Of a stretch of DNA of 64,000 nt, positions 7,682-19,303 are shown in pieces (the first letter of the stretch is position 1; every line of letters begins with the position of its first letter). Both the position numbers and the translations under genes were made by a program. Origin of the DNA: Candidatus Polarisedimenticolaceae bacterium (GTDB lineage: Bacteria > Acidobacteriota > Polarisedimenticolia > Polarisedimenticolales > DASRJG01); assembly GCA_036275915.1 (NCBI GenBank), contig DASUCV010000004.1, positions 124,001-188,000 of the forward strand, given 5' to 3'. The notes below the pieces were generated by a model. It had not been told where the DNA came from, did not search any database, and worked only from the letters and a program-made list of their open reading frames with translations.

Positions 7682-9075
7682 TCCGCGGTGCCGCCGCGGC
7701 TCTCGTCGCCCTCGCCCTAGCGCCCGCGGCCCTCGCCGGCGAGGACGAAGCCTACGCGCGCGGCTCGCTCGCGTGGTTCTCATCGGCACGATACGAGCTC
7801 CTCGGCACCCTCGACGCGGAGGTCCCGCTCGCGACCCCCGGCGATTGGCGCGTCGCGGTGCGCGCCGGCCTCCTCACCGCGATCGAGAACGCCTCGGGGT
7901 TCACCTTCGCCGTGGGACAGATCGACTACCGCGTGGAGCTCGCCGCGCGCCGACCGCTCGGTCGCGGCTCGCTCGAGCTCTTCGCGGGAGAGCACGGATT
8001 CCAGGTCGTCGACGACGCCGGACGCGCGCGCGTCCGCGAGGCCGGCATCGCATGGGCGTCCCCCGGCTTCTTCGATGCGTTCCCTGAGAACGGCTTCGCC
8101 GGCCGGGCCGCCGCGGCCTACGTCTTCGAGTCGCACGGGGTGGACGCCTCCGCGACGGCGGCGGCGACCGTGCGCTTCATGCATCGACTCGGGGCGAAGC
8201 AGAGCGTCGCGATCGGCGTCGACGCGAGCGCCGACGCGCTCATCGGGAACGACCATGGGATCGATTGGCTCGCCGGCCCTCGTCTCGACGTCGATCTCGG
8301 TGGGAACCGCCGGTTCGGCCTCTTCGCACGCTGGCTGTCGTCGCGGAACCCGCTCGGCCTCGGCACCGACGGCTTGCTCGCCGGCTTCGATCTCGCGCAG
8401 GGACCGCGCGGGCCCCGTGCGCGCCCCGTGCCTCCCGAGATCGCCGGGCTCCTCGCGGCGGGGGGCGGCGATGCGGGACGCGCGAGCGCACGCTTCGATC
8501 TCCGGGTCGCCTCCCCTCCGTTCCTCGGCGGCACCTACGGCGAGATCGAGGTCGACTCCCACGTCCTCACGTCGGACGCCGGCAACGATCTCTACTACCT
8601 CTACGACGCCGGCATCGCCCATCCGCTCCCCGGTGACGCCTGGCGCGCGGGACTCTTCTTCCACCACCGGTCGAACCACCTCGTCGACGGCTTCAACCCC
8701 TCCGTGACGAGCATCGACGTGCTCGAGGGCGCGATCGAGACGAAAGGGTTCCTCGGTGCCGAGCCCGCGCTCGACTTCGGCCGCGCCGGTGGCCTCGATC
8801 TCTCGTTCCGCGCGGGCTGGCTCATCGACAGCGCGTTCGGCGAGGACGAGTCGTGGCATGCACGCGGAGCGATCCGCTGGGCGACGCCGCCCTGGCACGG
8901 CGCGCGGCTCTACCTCGCCGCCGCCGCCGAGCGCGGCGACATCGCGTCGAGCTCCTACGGCCTGGGCGCGCTCCTCCCCTCCCAATGGGACGTGCGCGTC
9001 GAAATCGCGCACGACGAGCAGCTCCTGAGCGGCGACACGCGCGGCATCTTCGGCATCGCCACGCGGCGGTTCTAA
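7678..9075 (+). CDS. Predicted outer-membrane beta-barrel protein
   Basis: A 465-residue protein with a signal peptide (MIRGAAAALVALALAPAALAG) followed by alternating amphipathic strands with aromatic girdles throughout (RYELLGTLDAEVPL, GLFARWLSSRNPLG, WRAGLFFHHRSNHL, ARLYLAAAAERGD), ending in a terminal phenylalanine (GIFGIATRRF) as Bam-dependent barrels usually do. Mid-protein segments (EIEVDSHVLTSDAGNDLYYLYDAGI) look like a long-barrel, DUF1207-like surface protein, but the family is uncertain. The GTG start overlaps the GWxTD stop, so the two are co-translated and may work together at the outer membrane. Confidence 0.75.
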   Translation: MIRGAAAALVALALAPAALAGEDEAYARGSLAWFSSARYELLGTLDAEVPLATPGDWRVAVRAGLLTAIENASGFTFAVGQIDYRVELAARRPLGRGSLELFAGEHGFQVVDDAGRARVREAGIAWASPGFFDAFPENGFAGRAAAAYVFESHGVDASATAAATVRFMHRLGAKQSVAIGVDASADALIGNDHGIDWLAGPRLDVDLGGNRRFGLFARWLSSRNPLGLGTDGLLAGFDLAQGPRGPRARPVPPEIAGLLAAGGGDAGRASARFDLRVASPPFLGGTYGEIEVDSHVLTSDAGNDLYYLYDAGIAHPLPGDAWRAGLFFHHRSNHLVDGFNPSVTSIDVLEGAIETKGFLGAEPALDFGRAGGLDLSFRAGWLIDSAFGEDESWHARGAIRWATPPWHGARLYLAAAAERGDIASSSYGLGALLPSQWDVRVEIAHDEQLLSGDTRGIFGIATRRF

Positions 9076-9092
9076 GGGGACAGTTACCGTAC
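9073..9092 (+). repeat. Dispersed motif TAAGGGGACAGTTACCGTAC at a convergent gene end
   Basis: This 20-mer begins with the stop codon of the barrel gene and contains the stop of the opposing DUF4340 gene. An 18/20 match lies at 19282-19301 between gcvP and gcvH, again starting at a TAA stop between convergent genes. Confidence 0.6.
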
Positions 9093-10292
9093 GGGCGGGA
9101 GCGGCGCAGCGAGACGAAAGACGGAGCCCGGCGCCTCGCTCCATGACGCGAGCCCCGAGACGACCTCGATGTGCCCCTTCGCTCCGTCGTCGGTCGCGTA
9201 GTCGATCGTCGCTCGCGTGCCGCCGGGAAGCGTCGCGGCTTCGCACGACGCCGTCGGCGCCTCGAGCAGGCCGACGAGGAGGGCGAGCACCGCGTCGTCG
9301 GACAGAGGCGTCCAGGTGCCCTTGACTCGCGTGGCGGTGAAGCGCTCCGCACCGTTGCGGTAGTCGAGCGAGACGACGTGATAGCGGTTGACGTTCGTCA
9401 GCTTGGTCTCGCGGAGCGCGTCGAGGCTCGTCCCCGCGAGCGCGGGGATCGCGACCGTGACGACACCGCGACGCCCTTCGCGCGACGCGTAGACGCGTCC
9501 CTCGCCCGCCCGGGCGCCGAACGTCAGCGCCCGCGCCGCGCCCGCCGCGGTGACCGCGACGCGCCGCCCTCCCGTGAGGCCGAAGCGCGGATCGGCCGCG
9601 TCGGCGGCATCGTCCCACGCCACGATCGACGCGCGTGCGAGCGCGGTGACCAGGGCGTCGACGCGCGCCGGCGACGCGGCGAGACGGCGCGGCTTCTCGA
9701 TCCACCACGCCCCCCCTTCCTTCCGGAGCGACGGACCGTCCGGGGCCAGATCGACCGCGGCGATCTCGCTCGCCTGCGCGCCGAGGAGCGACGCGTCGCG
9801 AAGGAGCGCGCACCGGACGGTCGAGAGCGCCGCGCACTCGGGGAGCTTGAGGACGACGACACCGGCGTGGCCGGCGACGCGCGCGTAGACGCCCTCGCCG
9901 GTCGGGATGCGGGCGCCGACGTCGATCGCAGGCGTGGCGACCCCTTCGAGCTCCACGTGGACCTCCGGAGGCACGAGGCCGAACGCCGGCGACGGCGCGG
10001 CCTCGGGCATCGCCCGCAGGATGGTCGCCCGGCCGGCCGCGACGAGGACCTCCTCGACCGCCGACGCGGAAGCGGCGTCATCGACAGGAGCGTCGAGCCT
10101 CCACCCCGCGCCGTCGCGGACGGCGCGGCACGACTCGCCGCCGGCGGCGACGGTGAGCGCCGTCACCCGGCGATGGTCGAACGCGGCGAGCCGCGCCTCG
10201 GACGTCGCCGGTCCGCGCGCGCGACTGGACCACACGTAAAGCGCCGCGAGCCCGCCGGCGGCCGCCAGGGCGAGGAGGAGGCGCGGCCGCAC
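9084..10292 (-). CDS. DUF4340 family membrane-anchored protein
   Basis: A 402-residue protein with one N-terminal membrane segment (LLLALAAAGGLAALYVWSS) and a large extracytoplasmic domain. It has the duplicated DUF4340 pattern: residues that recognise their own repeat unit (VTALTVAAGGESCRAVRDGAGWRLDAPVDDAAS; later DLAPDGPSLRKEGGAWWIEKPRRLAASPARVDAL). DUF4340 genes are commonly found next to Gld-type ABC exporters, as here: the GTG start lies 2 bp after the stop of the GldG-like gene. It is probably an accessory subunit of that exporter; the cargo is unknown. Confidence 0.82.
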   Translation of the reverse strand: MRPRLLLALAAAGGLAALYVWSSRARGPATSEARLAAFDHRRVTALTVAAGGESCRAVRDGAGWRLDAPVDDAASASAVEEVLVAAGRATILRAMPEAAPSPAFGLVPPEVHVELEGVATPAIDVGARIPTGEGVYARVAGHAGVVVLKLPECAALSTVRCALLRDASLLGAQASEIAAVDLAPDGPSLRKEGGAWWIEKPRRLAASPARVDALVTALARASIVAWDDAADAADPRFGLTGGRRVAVTAAGAARALTFGARAGEGRVYASREGRRGVVTVAIPALAGTSLDALRETKLTNVNRYHVVSLDYRNGAERFTATRVKGTWTPLSDDAVLALLVGLLEAPTASCEAATLPGGTRATIDYATDDGAKGHIEVVSGLASWSEAPGSVFRLAAPLPPVR

Positions 10293-10294
10293 GG

Positions 10295-11674
10295 TCAGAG
10301 GCGCCGGCGGCGCATGTGGACGGCGACGCCGATCGCGAGGACGAGAAAAGGGGGCGCGATCGCGATCGCGAGGAAGATCGCGCCGTCGCCCTGGCGCAGC
10401 CGGATCATCTGCGCCGCGAGCGGCGACGGCCGGATCGTGACCTGCCCGCGTGCGCGGGAGAGCCATCCCGCGCAGTTGAGGAGGAAATCGCGGTTCGAGG
10501 CCTCGGCGAGGAACGCGTTCGTCGCGAACGCGATGTCGCCGACGACGACGAGGCGGCCTTCGGCGGTCGCATCCGCCCTCGCCGGCTTGTAGGCTGCGGC
10601 GGCGAGCGCGAAGGGGCCCTGCGAGCGCTCCCCGGTGGGCGCGAGCCCTTCGGCGTACGCGGAGGTCTTGACGAGCGCATCCCGGAAGACCGCCGGGTCG
10701 CGGCCCTCGGTCGTCACCACGGCGGCGGCGAGAGGGAGGGCGAGCGGCTTCTCCGGACCGAACGGGCGCACGATCGGATGGCGGGTGTACTCCGAGACGA
10801 GCGGGATCTCGGCCTGTCCCCGCAATCCCTGGCTGCGGTCGACGACGCGGATCCTCGTGGCCTCGATCCCCCAGGCCGACCCGATGCTCTCGAGCCCCGT
10901 CGGGTGCTCGGGATCGACGAGCAAGAGGAACCGTCCGCCCGCATCGAGCCACGCGGCGAGCCGCTCGACATCGGCGGGCGGGACGGGGGCGCGCGGGCCG
11001 AACGCGACGAGCAGTGCGATGTCGGACGGAATGCCGGCGTCCAGACGCACGTCGACCAGCTTGTCGTACTCCCGGAGGAGGGCGTCGCGCAGGCGGCTCA
11101 CGCCGCCGTCCGCGGTCTCGTCGAGCTCCCGCGCCCCGTAGCCGCGGAGGACGCCGACGACACGTGGCGCCGACGACCCCGCCTCGAGGATCGCGTTCGT
11201 GACGTCTTCCTCGCCGACGCCGCGGAAGACCGCGTGGCGCGATCCCGAGATCGCGACGCTCACCCCGTTCTTGATCGTGTCGCGGTCGATGTCGGAGAGA
11301 TCGAGCGCCTGGAAGGCCGCGGGCCGGGCGTTCGGGTCGAAGATCTCGACGCTGACCTCGGGTGACGCCTGCCGGTAGCGCTGCAGGAGGTCCCAGTAGG
11401 TGCCGCGGCGGCGATCGTTGTCCTGCATCAGCCCGTGGATCGACACCGGCCGCTCGAGCGCCGCGAGCGCCTGCATGCTCTTCGGCGACAGGCTCATGGC
11501 CCCCTGCCGGGTGAGGTCCCAGGCGACGCGGAACCGCGCCGCGAGGAGGACCGCGAAGAGCATCGCCGCGAGGACGAGCGTCGTGTAGGCCAGGGCGCCG
11601 GCACCCGCGCGCGCGTCGCCGAGGGCGTCGATTCCCTCGGCGGCGGGCAGGTCCTCACGGCGGGTCACGGCCAT
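10295..11674 (-). CDS. GldG-like ABC exporter auxiliary protein
   Basis: A 459-residue protein. One membrane helix follows a cytoplasmic N-terminus (LAYTTLVLAAMLFAVLLAAR, near 28-47), then the GldG/ABC-auxiliary extracytoplasmic domain (DLTRQGAMSLSPKSMQALAALERPVSIHGLMQDND; LLVAFGPRAPVPPADVERLAAWLDAGGRFLLLVDPEH) and a C-terminal membrane helix (AIFLAIAIAPPFLVLAIGVAV) with a basic end. In Bacteroidetes, GldG pairs with GldF and GldA in gliding; elsewhere similar sets are exporters of unknown cargo. The ATG lies 2 bp after the permease stop, with a GGAG overlapping that stop as ribosome site. Confidence 0.85.
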   Translation of the reverse strand: MAVTRREDLPAAEGIDALGDARAGAGALAYTTLVLAAMLFAVLLAARFRVAWDLTRQGAMSLSPKSMQALAALERPVSIHGLMQDNDRRRGTYWDLLQRYRQASPEVSVEIFDPNARPAAFQALDLSDIDRDTIKNGVSVAISGSRHAVFRGVGEEDVTNAILEAGSSAPRVVGVLRGYGARELDETADGGVSRLRDALLREYDKLVDVRLDAGIPSDIALLVAFGPRAPVPPADVERLAAWLDAGGRFLLLVDPEHPTGLESIGSAWGIEATRIRVVDRSQGLRGQAEIPLVSEYTRHPIVRPFGPEKPLALPLAAAVVTTEGRDPAVFRDALVKTSAYAEGLAPTGERSQGPFALAAAAYKPARADATAEGRLVVVGDIAFATNAFLAEASNRDFLLNCAGWLSRARGQVTIRPSPLAAQMIRLRQGDGAIFLAIAIAPPFLVLAIGVAVHMRRRRL

Positions 11675-11676
11675 CG

Positions 11677-12441
11677 TCACCTCCACCGCGGCGAGTCGAT
11701 GACGCGCACCGCAAGGAACAGGAAGGCCGCGATGAGGATCGTTTGGAGGATGACGTACGCCGTGTCGATCGAGCCGAGCGCGGCGGCCTTCAGGGCGTAG
11801 CCGATGGCGAGCGCGCTCACGACCTGGTCGAACGGCGGCCGCACGAGCGGCACCGCGAACTCGACGAGAACGAGCGGCATGACGATCGCGTACGTGAGGA
11901 TGAGCGCGATGAACTGGCTCTCGGTCAGGGACGACGCGAAGACGCCGGCGGCCAGCATGACCGCGCCGTAGAAGAACAGGCCGAGGTACGCGGCACCGAG
12001 CGCCGCCAGCTCCGGCTCGCCCTTCCACGCCAGGAACGCGGGGAACGGGAGGGTAAGGAAGAGGATGAACGCGTAGAGCGTGACCGCGCCGAAGAACTTC
12101 CCGACGACGATCTGCGCCGAGGTGATCGGCGACGTGAAGAGGAGCTCGGCGGTGCCGAGCTTCTTCTCCTCGGAGAGGAGGCGCATCGAGAGCCCGGGCA
12201 GCGAGAAGAGCGCGGCGAAGTACCCCCACGTCACGAGCCCGTATTGGCCCGCCACGAGCTGAGTCCGGATCGTGAGGCCCCATTTCTCGAACACGGCGGC
12301 CGGGATCATCACGTAGCGCATGAATCCGACGGAGAAGCCCGCGGCGATGATGAAGAGGAACACCGCCATGAACGCGTACGCGACCGGCGACACGAAATAC
12401 GCCTGGAGCTCGCGCTTGACGACCGCCACGACCGCGCTCAC
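11677..12441 (-). CDS. GldF-like ABC exporter permease
   Basis: A 254-residue ABC-2 type permease with six predicted membrane helices (AYAFMAVFLFIIAAGFSVGF, LVTWGYFAALFSLPGLSM, TLYAFILFLTLPFPAFL, LGLFFYGAVMLAAGVFAS, FIALILTYAIVMPLVLVEF, YVILQTILIAAFLFLAV). The loop LLSEEKKLGTAELLFTSPITSAQIVVGKF is the hallmark of ABC-2/GldF permeases. Its GTG start overlaps the ATPase stop (GTGA), so ATPase, permease and auxiliary subunits are made from one transcript. Confidence 0.9.
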   Translation of the reverse strand: MSAVVAVVKRELQAYFVSPVAYAFMAVFLFIIAAGFSVGFMRYVMIPAAVFEKWGLTIRTQLVAGQYGLVTWGYFAALFSLPGLSMRLLSEEKKLGTAELLFTSPITSAQIVVGKFFGAVTLYAFILFLTLPFPAFLAWKGEPELAALGAAYLGLFFYGAVMLAAGVFASSLTESQFIALILTYAIVMPLVLVEFAVPLVRPPFDQVVSALAIGYALKAAALGSIDTAYVILQTILIAAFLFLAVRVIDSPRWR

Positions 12442-13376
12442 GCCGGCGCCTCCTCGCTCTCCTCGGTGACGAGATCGAGGAAGACGTCCTCGAGGCTCGC
12501 GCGCGAAGAGCTCAGCTCGAGGAGCCCCGCGCCGGCCGCGATCGCCGCCGCGGCGACGCGCTCGCAGGCGTCGTCGCCTCCCTCGGTCCGCACGGTGTAC
12601 GTCGCGGGCGCAGGCTGCGAGACCTCGCTCACCCCGGGGATCGCGGCGAGCCGCTCGGCGAGACCTGGAAGGTCGCGCGCGACACGGAGACGCACGAGCG
12701 GCGTCCGCCGCGCGCGTGCGGTCAGGTTCTCGATCGAGTCCTCGGCGACGAGCTGGCCTTCGCTGATGATGACCGCGCGCGAGCAGACCGCGGCGACCTC
12801 GGGAAGGATGTGGGTGGAGAGGATCACCGTCTGCTCCCCCGCGAGCCCGCGGATGAGCCGTCGCATCTCGGTGATCTGGCGTGGGTCGAGCCCGACCGTC
12901 GGCTCGTCCAGGACGAGGACCTTGGGCCGGTGGAGGATCGCCTGCGCGAGCCCGACGCGCTGGCGATAGCCCTTCGAGAGATGGCCGGCGACGCGGTGCG
13001 CGACCGGGACGAGGCCCGCGAGCTCGATCGCACGAGCGATCGCCGCCTTCCGCGCGGCCGGCGGCACGCGCTTGATCGCGGCGACGAAGTCGAGATACGC
13101 GCCGACCGTCATTTCGAGATAGACGGGGGGCATCTCGCAGAGATACCCGATCGAAGCCTTCGCGGCGAGGGGATCCTTGACGACGTCGTGGCCCGCGATC
13201 TTCGCCGATCCCGAGGAGGGAGGAAGGAACCCGGTCAGCATGCGCATCGTCGTCGTCTTCCCCGCGCCGTTCGGGCCGAGGAAGCCGAGGATCTCTCCGG
13301 GCGCGACCTCGAACGTGAGCCGCCAGACCGCGACGCGCGGACCGTAGACCTTGGTGAGCCGATCGACCGAGATCAT
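12438..13376 (-). CDS. ABC exporter ATP-binding protein (GldA-like)
   Basis: A 312-residue ABC ATPase. The Walker A is GPNGAGKTTT, the Q-loop region lies in IGYLCEMPPVYLEMT, the signature is LSKGYRQRVGLAQAI, the Walker B is VLVLDEPTVGLDP and the switch histidine is in STH. A C-terminal DUF4162-like domain follows (LVRLRVARDLPGLAERLAAIPGVSEV). It energises the permease at 11677-12441. The ATG at 13374-13376 gives the usual MISVDRLTKVYGPR start. It lies 14 bp after the DUF721 gene, which may share the transcript. Confidence 0.95.
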   Translation of the reverse strand: MISVDRLTKVYGPRVAVWRLTFEVAPGEILGFLGPNGAGKTTTMRMLTGFLPPSSGSAKIAGHDVVKDPLAAKASIGYLCEMPPVYLEMTVGAYLDFVAAIKRVPPAARKAAIARAIELAGLVPVAHRVAGHLSKGYRQRVGLAQAILHRPKVLVLDEPTVGLDPRQITEMRRLIRGLAGEQTVILSTHILPEVAAVCSRAVIISEGQLVAEDSIENLTARARRTPLVRLRVARDLPGLAERLAAIPGVSEVSQPAPATYTVRTEGGDDACERVAAAAIAAGAGLLELSSSRASLEDVFLDLVTEESEEAPA

Positions 13377-13390
13377 TTCCGGAATCGCCG

Positions 13391-13687
13391 TCAAACGATC
13401 CGGAATCGCACGACGCCGAGCGCCCCGTGTTCGCGGGCGAAGCGCGCCGAGAGCTCCGGCAGGAGGCGGTCGATCGCGCGCCGCCACGTCGGGTCGGCGA
13501 CGCGCAGGCTCAGGATGCCGCGCGACAGATCGACGACCGTCGCACGCTCGGCGAGGGAGCGGCCCGCGACGCGGCGCCAGGCGGCCTCGACGGCGAGCTG
13601 GCGCGCGCGGACGGGGGCGAGACCGAGCGCCGCGGCGCCCGCCGTTCCCACCCGCTCGAAACCCCGTGCGCGTCGATCGGCGATCAT
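13391..13687 (-). CDS. DUF721/DciA-like protein
   Basis: A 98-residue protein with the DUF721 pattern: an N-terminal helix (LGLAPVRARQLAVEAAWRRVAGRSLAERATVV), strands (RGILSLRVADPTWRRAI) and a C-terminal helix (LLPELSARFAREHG). DUF721 includes DciA, the ancestral loader of the replicative helicase DnaB in most bacteria lacking DnaC. This is a short version that retains the characteristic TWRR(A/E)ID motif. Whether it is the loader itself or a paralogue cannot be told. The ATG is at 13685-13687. Confidence 0.75.
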   Translation of the reverse strand: MIADRRARGFERVGTAGAAALGLAPVRARQLAVEAAWRRVAGRSLAERATVVDLSRGILSLRVADPTWRRAIDRLLPELSARFAREHGALGVVRFRIV

Positions 13688-13976
13688 CGAGCGGCCATTG
13701 TAGACGGAAGAGAAAGACGCCGGACCGAGATGCCGCCGAGGACCGCCATGAAGGGGGGCAACCTCCACGGGAGGGGGTGGACCTCGTCGACATCCCGGCC
13801 CGGCCCGAAGCGCCGGATCCATACCGGGGCTCCGTTGCCCGGCTCGTGCCGGGGCTGGGGGTCGCGGCTTCGGACTGCAAGGGGGCGGCCAACGGGAAAG
13901 GAGCGCGCCGTCGCGGACTCCCGGCCGCGACGCTCCCCACGGATTGGTCATCGGGGTAACGAACCGGGCGGGTGCC
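13688..13976. other. 289-bp GC-rich intergenic region with strong hairpins
   Basis: No credible coding frame lies here. At 13900-13936 there is an 8-bp perfect stem (CGTCGCGG with CCGCGACG), extended by GGAG/CTCC around a small bulge. Near 13838-13853 a second stem occurs (CCCGGC, TCGT loop, GCCGGG). Neither is followed by a T-tract. The region could hold a structured RNA, but I could not match it to tmRNA, SRP RNA or 6S RNA. Confidence 0.4.
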
Positions 13977-13982
13977 TATAAT
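13977..13982 (+). promoter_or_regulatory. -10 element TATAAT before the Cys/His protein gene
   Basis: A perfect TATAAT lies 16 nt before the GTG at 13999. The Shine-Dalgarno GGAGGA lies between them, so the transcript would carry a very short leader. No recognisable -35 at 16-18 bp upstream. Confidence 0.5.
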
Positions 13983-13998
13983 GCGCGCGGAGGATCGC

Positions 13999-14229
13999 GT
14001 GCCCTCACACTGCTTGTTCCGGACGAGCCTCGGCGGGTCGGAGTTCTGCCAGGATCCGAGCTACCTCGAAGGCTTCTGCCGCTTCCACTACGACGCGCTC
14101 AAGCGCGGCGAGATCAACGAGCGCGGCGTCATCAACGAGCTGCTGTCGGACCAGGCGCGCCGGAGGGAGATCAACTTCCACGGCCTCTCGCCGAAGCCGG
14201 TCTACGTCGAGGACGATCCGGCCGTCTGA
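13999..14229 (+). CDS. Small Cys/His protein, possible zinc binder
   Basis: A 76-residue protein (MPSHCLFRTSLGGSEFCQ) with a GTG start and GGAGGA Shine-Dalgarno 5 nt upstream. Cysteines at positions 5, 17 and 26 and histidines at 4 and 29 (EGFCRFHYDALKRGE) could bind one zinc. The C-terminus (REINFHGLSPKPVYVEDDP) is polar. No named family is recognised. Its last 28 bp overlap tail-to-tail with the ruvX gene on the other strand. Confidence 0.65.
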   Translation: MPSHCLFRTSLGGSEFCQDPSYLEGFCRFHYDALKRGEINERGVINELLSDQARRREINFHGLSPKPVYVEDDPAV

Positions 14230-14645
14230 GCGTCGAGCCAGCTCTGGAGCATGATCGCCGCCGCGGTCTGATCGACGATCTCGCGGCGCTTCGACCGCCG
14301 CACGTCCCCTTCGAGGAGCGCACGCTGCGCCTGCACCGTCGTGAGGCGCTCGTCCCACAGGACGATCCGGCACGGAAGCGCCTCCGCGAGGCGCGCGGCG
14401 AAAGCCTCGGCGCCGGCCGCCGCCGGGCCGGTGTCACCGGCGAGTGTGCGCGGATGACCGACGACGATCGTGCCGATCCCCTGCTCACGGATGAGCGCGG
14501 CGAGCGGCGCCAGATCCTTCGCCAGCGCACGGCGCGGCAAGAAGCCCCGCGGCTGCGCCGTCAGGCCGAGAGGATCGGAGAGCGCGAGACCGACGCGGAC
14601 GGTCCCGAGGTCGATCCCCAGGACGCGGCTCGCGCCTTCGGTCAA
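14202..14645 (-). CDS. ruvX: Putative pre-16S rRNA nuclease / Holliday junction resolvase (YqgF/RuvX)
   Basis: A 147-residue RNase H-fold nuclease. Family motifs are visible: VLGIDLGTVRVGLALSDP (strand 1, catalytic Asp at residue 11), IVVGHPRTLAGDTGP, VLWDERLTTVQAQRALLEG and the terminal DQTAAAIMLQSWLD with the last catalytic Asp. In E. coli this protein trims the 5' end of pre-16S rRNA. The start is an unusual TTG (14643-14645) that overlaps the upstream stop as TTGA, supporting coupling with the phosphatase gene. Confidence 0.92.
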   Translation of the reverse strand: MTEGASRVLGIDLGTVRVGLALSDPLGLTAQPRGFLPRRALAKDLAPLAALIREQGIGTIVVGHPRTLAGDTGPAAAGAEAFAARLAEALPCRIVLWDERLTTVQAQRALLEGDVRRSKRREIVDQTAAAIMLQSWLDAQTAGSSST

Positions 14646-15724
14646 TGACCCCCCGGAGCGGGGGTGGCGCCGATGGGCTTCAGCGCCTCGGCCGGCTTCG
14701 CGTCGGCGGCGGCCGGCCCGCCGATCTTCGCCTTGGCGTCCGCGACCGCGGCGGCCATCGCCTTGTCATCGGGAAAGCGCGCGGTCAGGAAGTGCATGTA
14801 GGAGGTGACGTCGGCGACCCGGCGTTTGGCGTCGAGATCGATGCGGCTCTCGCCGATGCGCTTCCCCTGGTTCCCGGTGTAGAGGATGCGCACCGGGCCC
14901 TCGCTCTCCTCGAGCGTGTTGTAGATCCCGCCGTACGAGCCGAGGATGAAATCGATCTGGGGAGCGCTCTTGGCGATGTCGTGCGCGTCTTCCTTGGAGA
15001 CCGCCGCGAGGAGCACGACGATGTCCGATTTCGCCCGGACCTCGCTCAGCACGAGCTGGACCATCTCCTCGGGGCCGGCGACGCCGAGGTTGTCCCCCGC
15101 CGGGCCGGCCTTCTGCCAGACCGGACTGTAACGGATGACGCCCATGACGCCGATCTTGACCGGCTTGCCGCTCGTCCCCTTGACCTCGACGATCGCGTAG
15201 GGCGGGAAGACGGTGCTCTTCGATCCCTGCTTCACGATGTTGGTCGAGATGAAATCCATCTTGAGGTCTTTGGTGCGCTGGATGAAGTCGTCGTAGCCGA
15301 GGGTGAGGTCGCGCTCGCCGACGTTGACGACCTTGTAGCCGAGCTTCGCCATGAAGTCGAGGAGCGCCGCGGTGCGGAGATCGCCGATCTCGGACGGGTT
15401 GTCGGCGAAGTTCCCGGAGTCGAGGAGCACGAGGGGCGTCTGCGGGTAGTTCGTCTTGAGCTGATTGACGAGCCACGCGCGCTTCGCGAGCCCGCCCGCC
15501 GGGTTCAGCTTGCAGCCGCAGTCCTCGAGATAACCGATGACGTCGCCGGTGTAGAGCAGCTCCAGCTCGGGCGCCTTGCCGGCGGCGACGAGGCCTCCGT
15601 CGGGGACGTCGAGCGGCTTCGGAACGCTGGCCGGCGCACCGGGCTTCGCCGGCGGTGCTGCCGCCGCCCCCGAAAAGAGAAACGCGATCGCAAGCACGCC
15701 CCGCGCCCAAGACGACGTGTTCAT
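14642..15724 (-). CDS. Secreted UshA-like metallophosphoesterase, divergent active site
   Basis: A 360-residue protein with a signal peptide ([25 protein letters not shown]) and a calcineurin-like 5'-nucleotidase fold: [74 protein letters not shown] and [10 protein letters not shown]. The GYLEDCGC variant belongs to a cysteine-bearing subgroup. The usual D-x-H and G-N-H-E metal motifs are replaced by GDVIGY and VGERD, so catalysis is uncertain. The GGAGG site before the ATG (15722-15724) is strong. It is divergent from maf and coupled to ruvX. Confidence 0.78.
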   Translation of the reverse strand: MNTSSWARGVLAIAFLFSGAAAAPPAKPGAPASVPKPLDVPDGGLVAAGKAPELELLYTGDVIGYLEDCGCKLNPAGGLAKRAWLVNQLKTNYPQTPLVLLDSGNFADNPSEIGDLRTAALLDFMAKLGYKVVNVGERDLTLGYDDFIQRTKDLKMDFISTNIVKQGSKSTVFPPYAIVEVKGTSGKPVKIGVMGVIRYSPVWQKAGPAGDNLGVAGPEEMVQLVLSEVRAKSDIVVLLAAVSKEDAHDIAKSAPQIDFILGSYGGIYNTLEESEGPVRILYTGNQGKRIGESRIDLDAKRRVADVTSYMHFLTARFPDDKAMAAAVADAKAKIGGPAAADAKPAEALKPIGATPAPGGH

Positions 15725-15806
15725 CGGCCCACCTCCGGAACGACCGTAAGACCCGAGGGAGTATAAGGAGGGCCCGTGGCTGCTGCCACACGACGGAGGT
15801 CCCCCC

Positions 15807-16421
15807 GTGCTGCCGCTCGTCCTCGCCTCGGCGTCGCCCCGCCGCCGGGAGCTGCTCGCCGTCCTGGGACTCCGCTTCGACGTTCGCCCGGCCGACGTGG
15901 ACGAGTCGCCGGCCCCGGGCGAGCGCCCCGAGGAGCACGTCGTTCGCCTCGCCGCGGCGAAGGCGGCCGCCGTCGCGCACGCCGTTCGCCTGGGCGGGGT
16001 CGACGCCCTCGTCCTCGCCGCCGACACGACGGTCGCTCTCGCCGGCGAGATCCTGGGGAAGCCCGGCGGCGAGGACGGCGCCCTCGCGATGCTCCGCCGC
16101 CTCGCCGGCCGGACGCACGAGGTGCTCACCGCGTGCCGTGTCGTCCGCACCGACGACGGGCGCACGGCGGCGGCGCTCGCCGTCACCCGCGTCACCTTCG
16201 CGCCGTGGGACGAGCGACGCGCGCGCTGGTACGTCGGGACCGGCGAGCCGATGGACAAGGCGGGCGCCTACGGCATCCAGGGCCACGGCGTGTTCCTCGC
16301 CGAAGGGATCGACGGATCGTGGAGCAACGTGGTCGGTTTGCCGCTCGAGACGCTTCCGAGATTGTTCGAGCAGGTCGGTTGCGACCTCCTCCACCACATG
16401 GAATCGGCCCGTCGCGGGTGA
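15807..16421 (+). CDS. maf: Maf family nucleoside triphosphate pyrophosphatase
   Basis: A 204-residue house-cleaning enzyme that hydrolyses non-canonical or dTTP/UTP-type nucleotides. Motifs are the start [16 protein letters not shown] (residues 2-17), the conserved Asp of [18 protein letters not shown] and the family segment [34 protein letters not shown]. These define the YhdE/YceF fold. The GTG start has GGAGG 8 nt upstream. The stop lies 16 bp before gcvP on the same strand. The activity subgroup (YhdE or YceF) is not resolved by eye. Confidence 0.95.
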   Translation: MLPLVLASASPRRRELLAVLGLRFDVRPADVDESPAPGERPEEHVVRLAAAKAAAVAHAVRLGGVDALVLAADTTVALAGEILGKPGGEDGALAMLRRLAGRTHEVLTACRVVRTDDGRTAAALAVTRVTFAPWDERRARWYVGTGEPMDKAGAYGIQGHGVFLAEGIDGSWSNVVGLPLETLPRLFEQVGCDLLHHMESARRG

Positions 16422-16437
16422 TACCCTTTCGCCTCCC

Positions 16438-19281
<2,844 letters not shown>

Positions 19282-19284
<3 letters not shown>

Positions 19285-19301
19285 GGGGACAGCTACCGAA
19301 C
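19282..19301 (+). repeat. Dispersed motif TAAGGGGACAGCTACCGAAC at a convergent gene end
   Basis: An 18/20 match to 9073-9092. It begins with the gcvP stop codon and fills the 19-bp gap to the gcvH stop. Confidence 0.6.
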
Positions 19302-19303
19302 TT

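Noticed and set aside
13688-13976. 6S RNA in the intergenic region, from a short resemblance (GGCGGCATCTCGG on the minus strand)
   Set aside because: The matching 5' strand needed to close the 6S stem is not found, so the likeness is probably chance.
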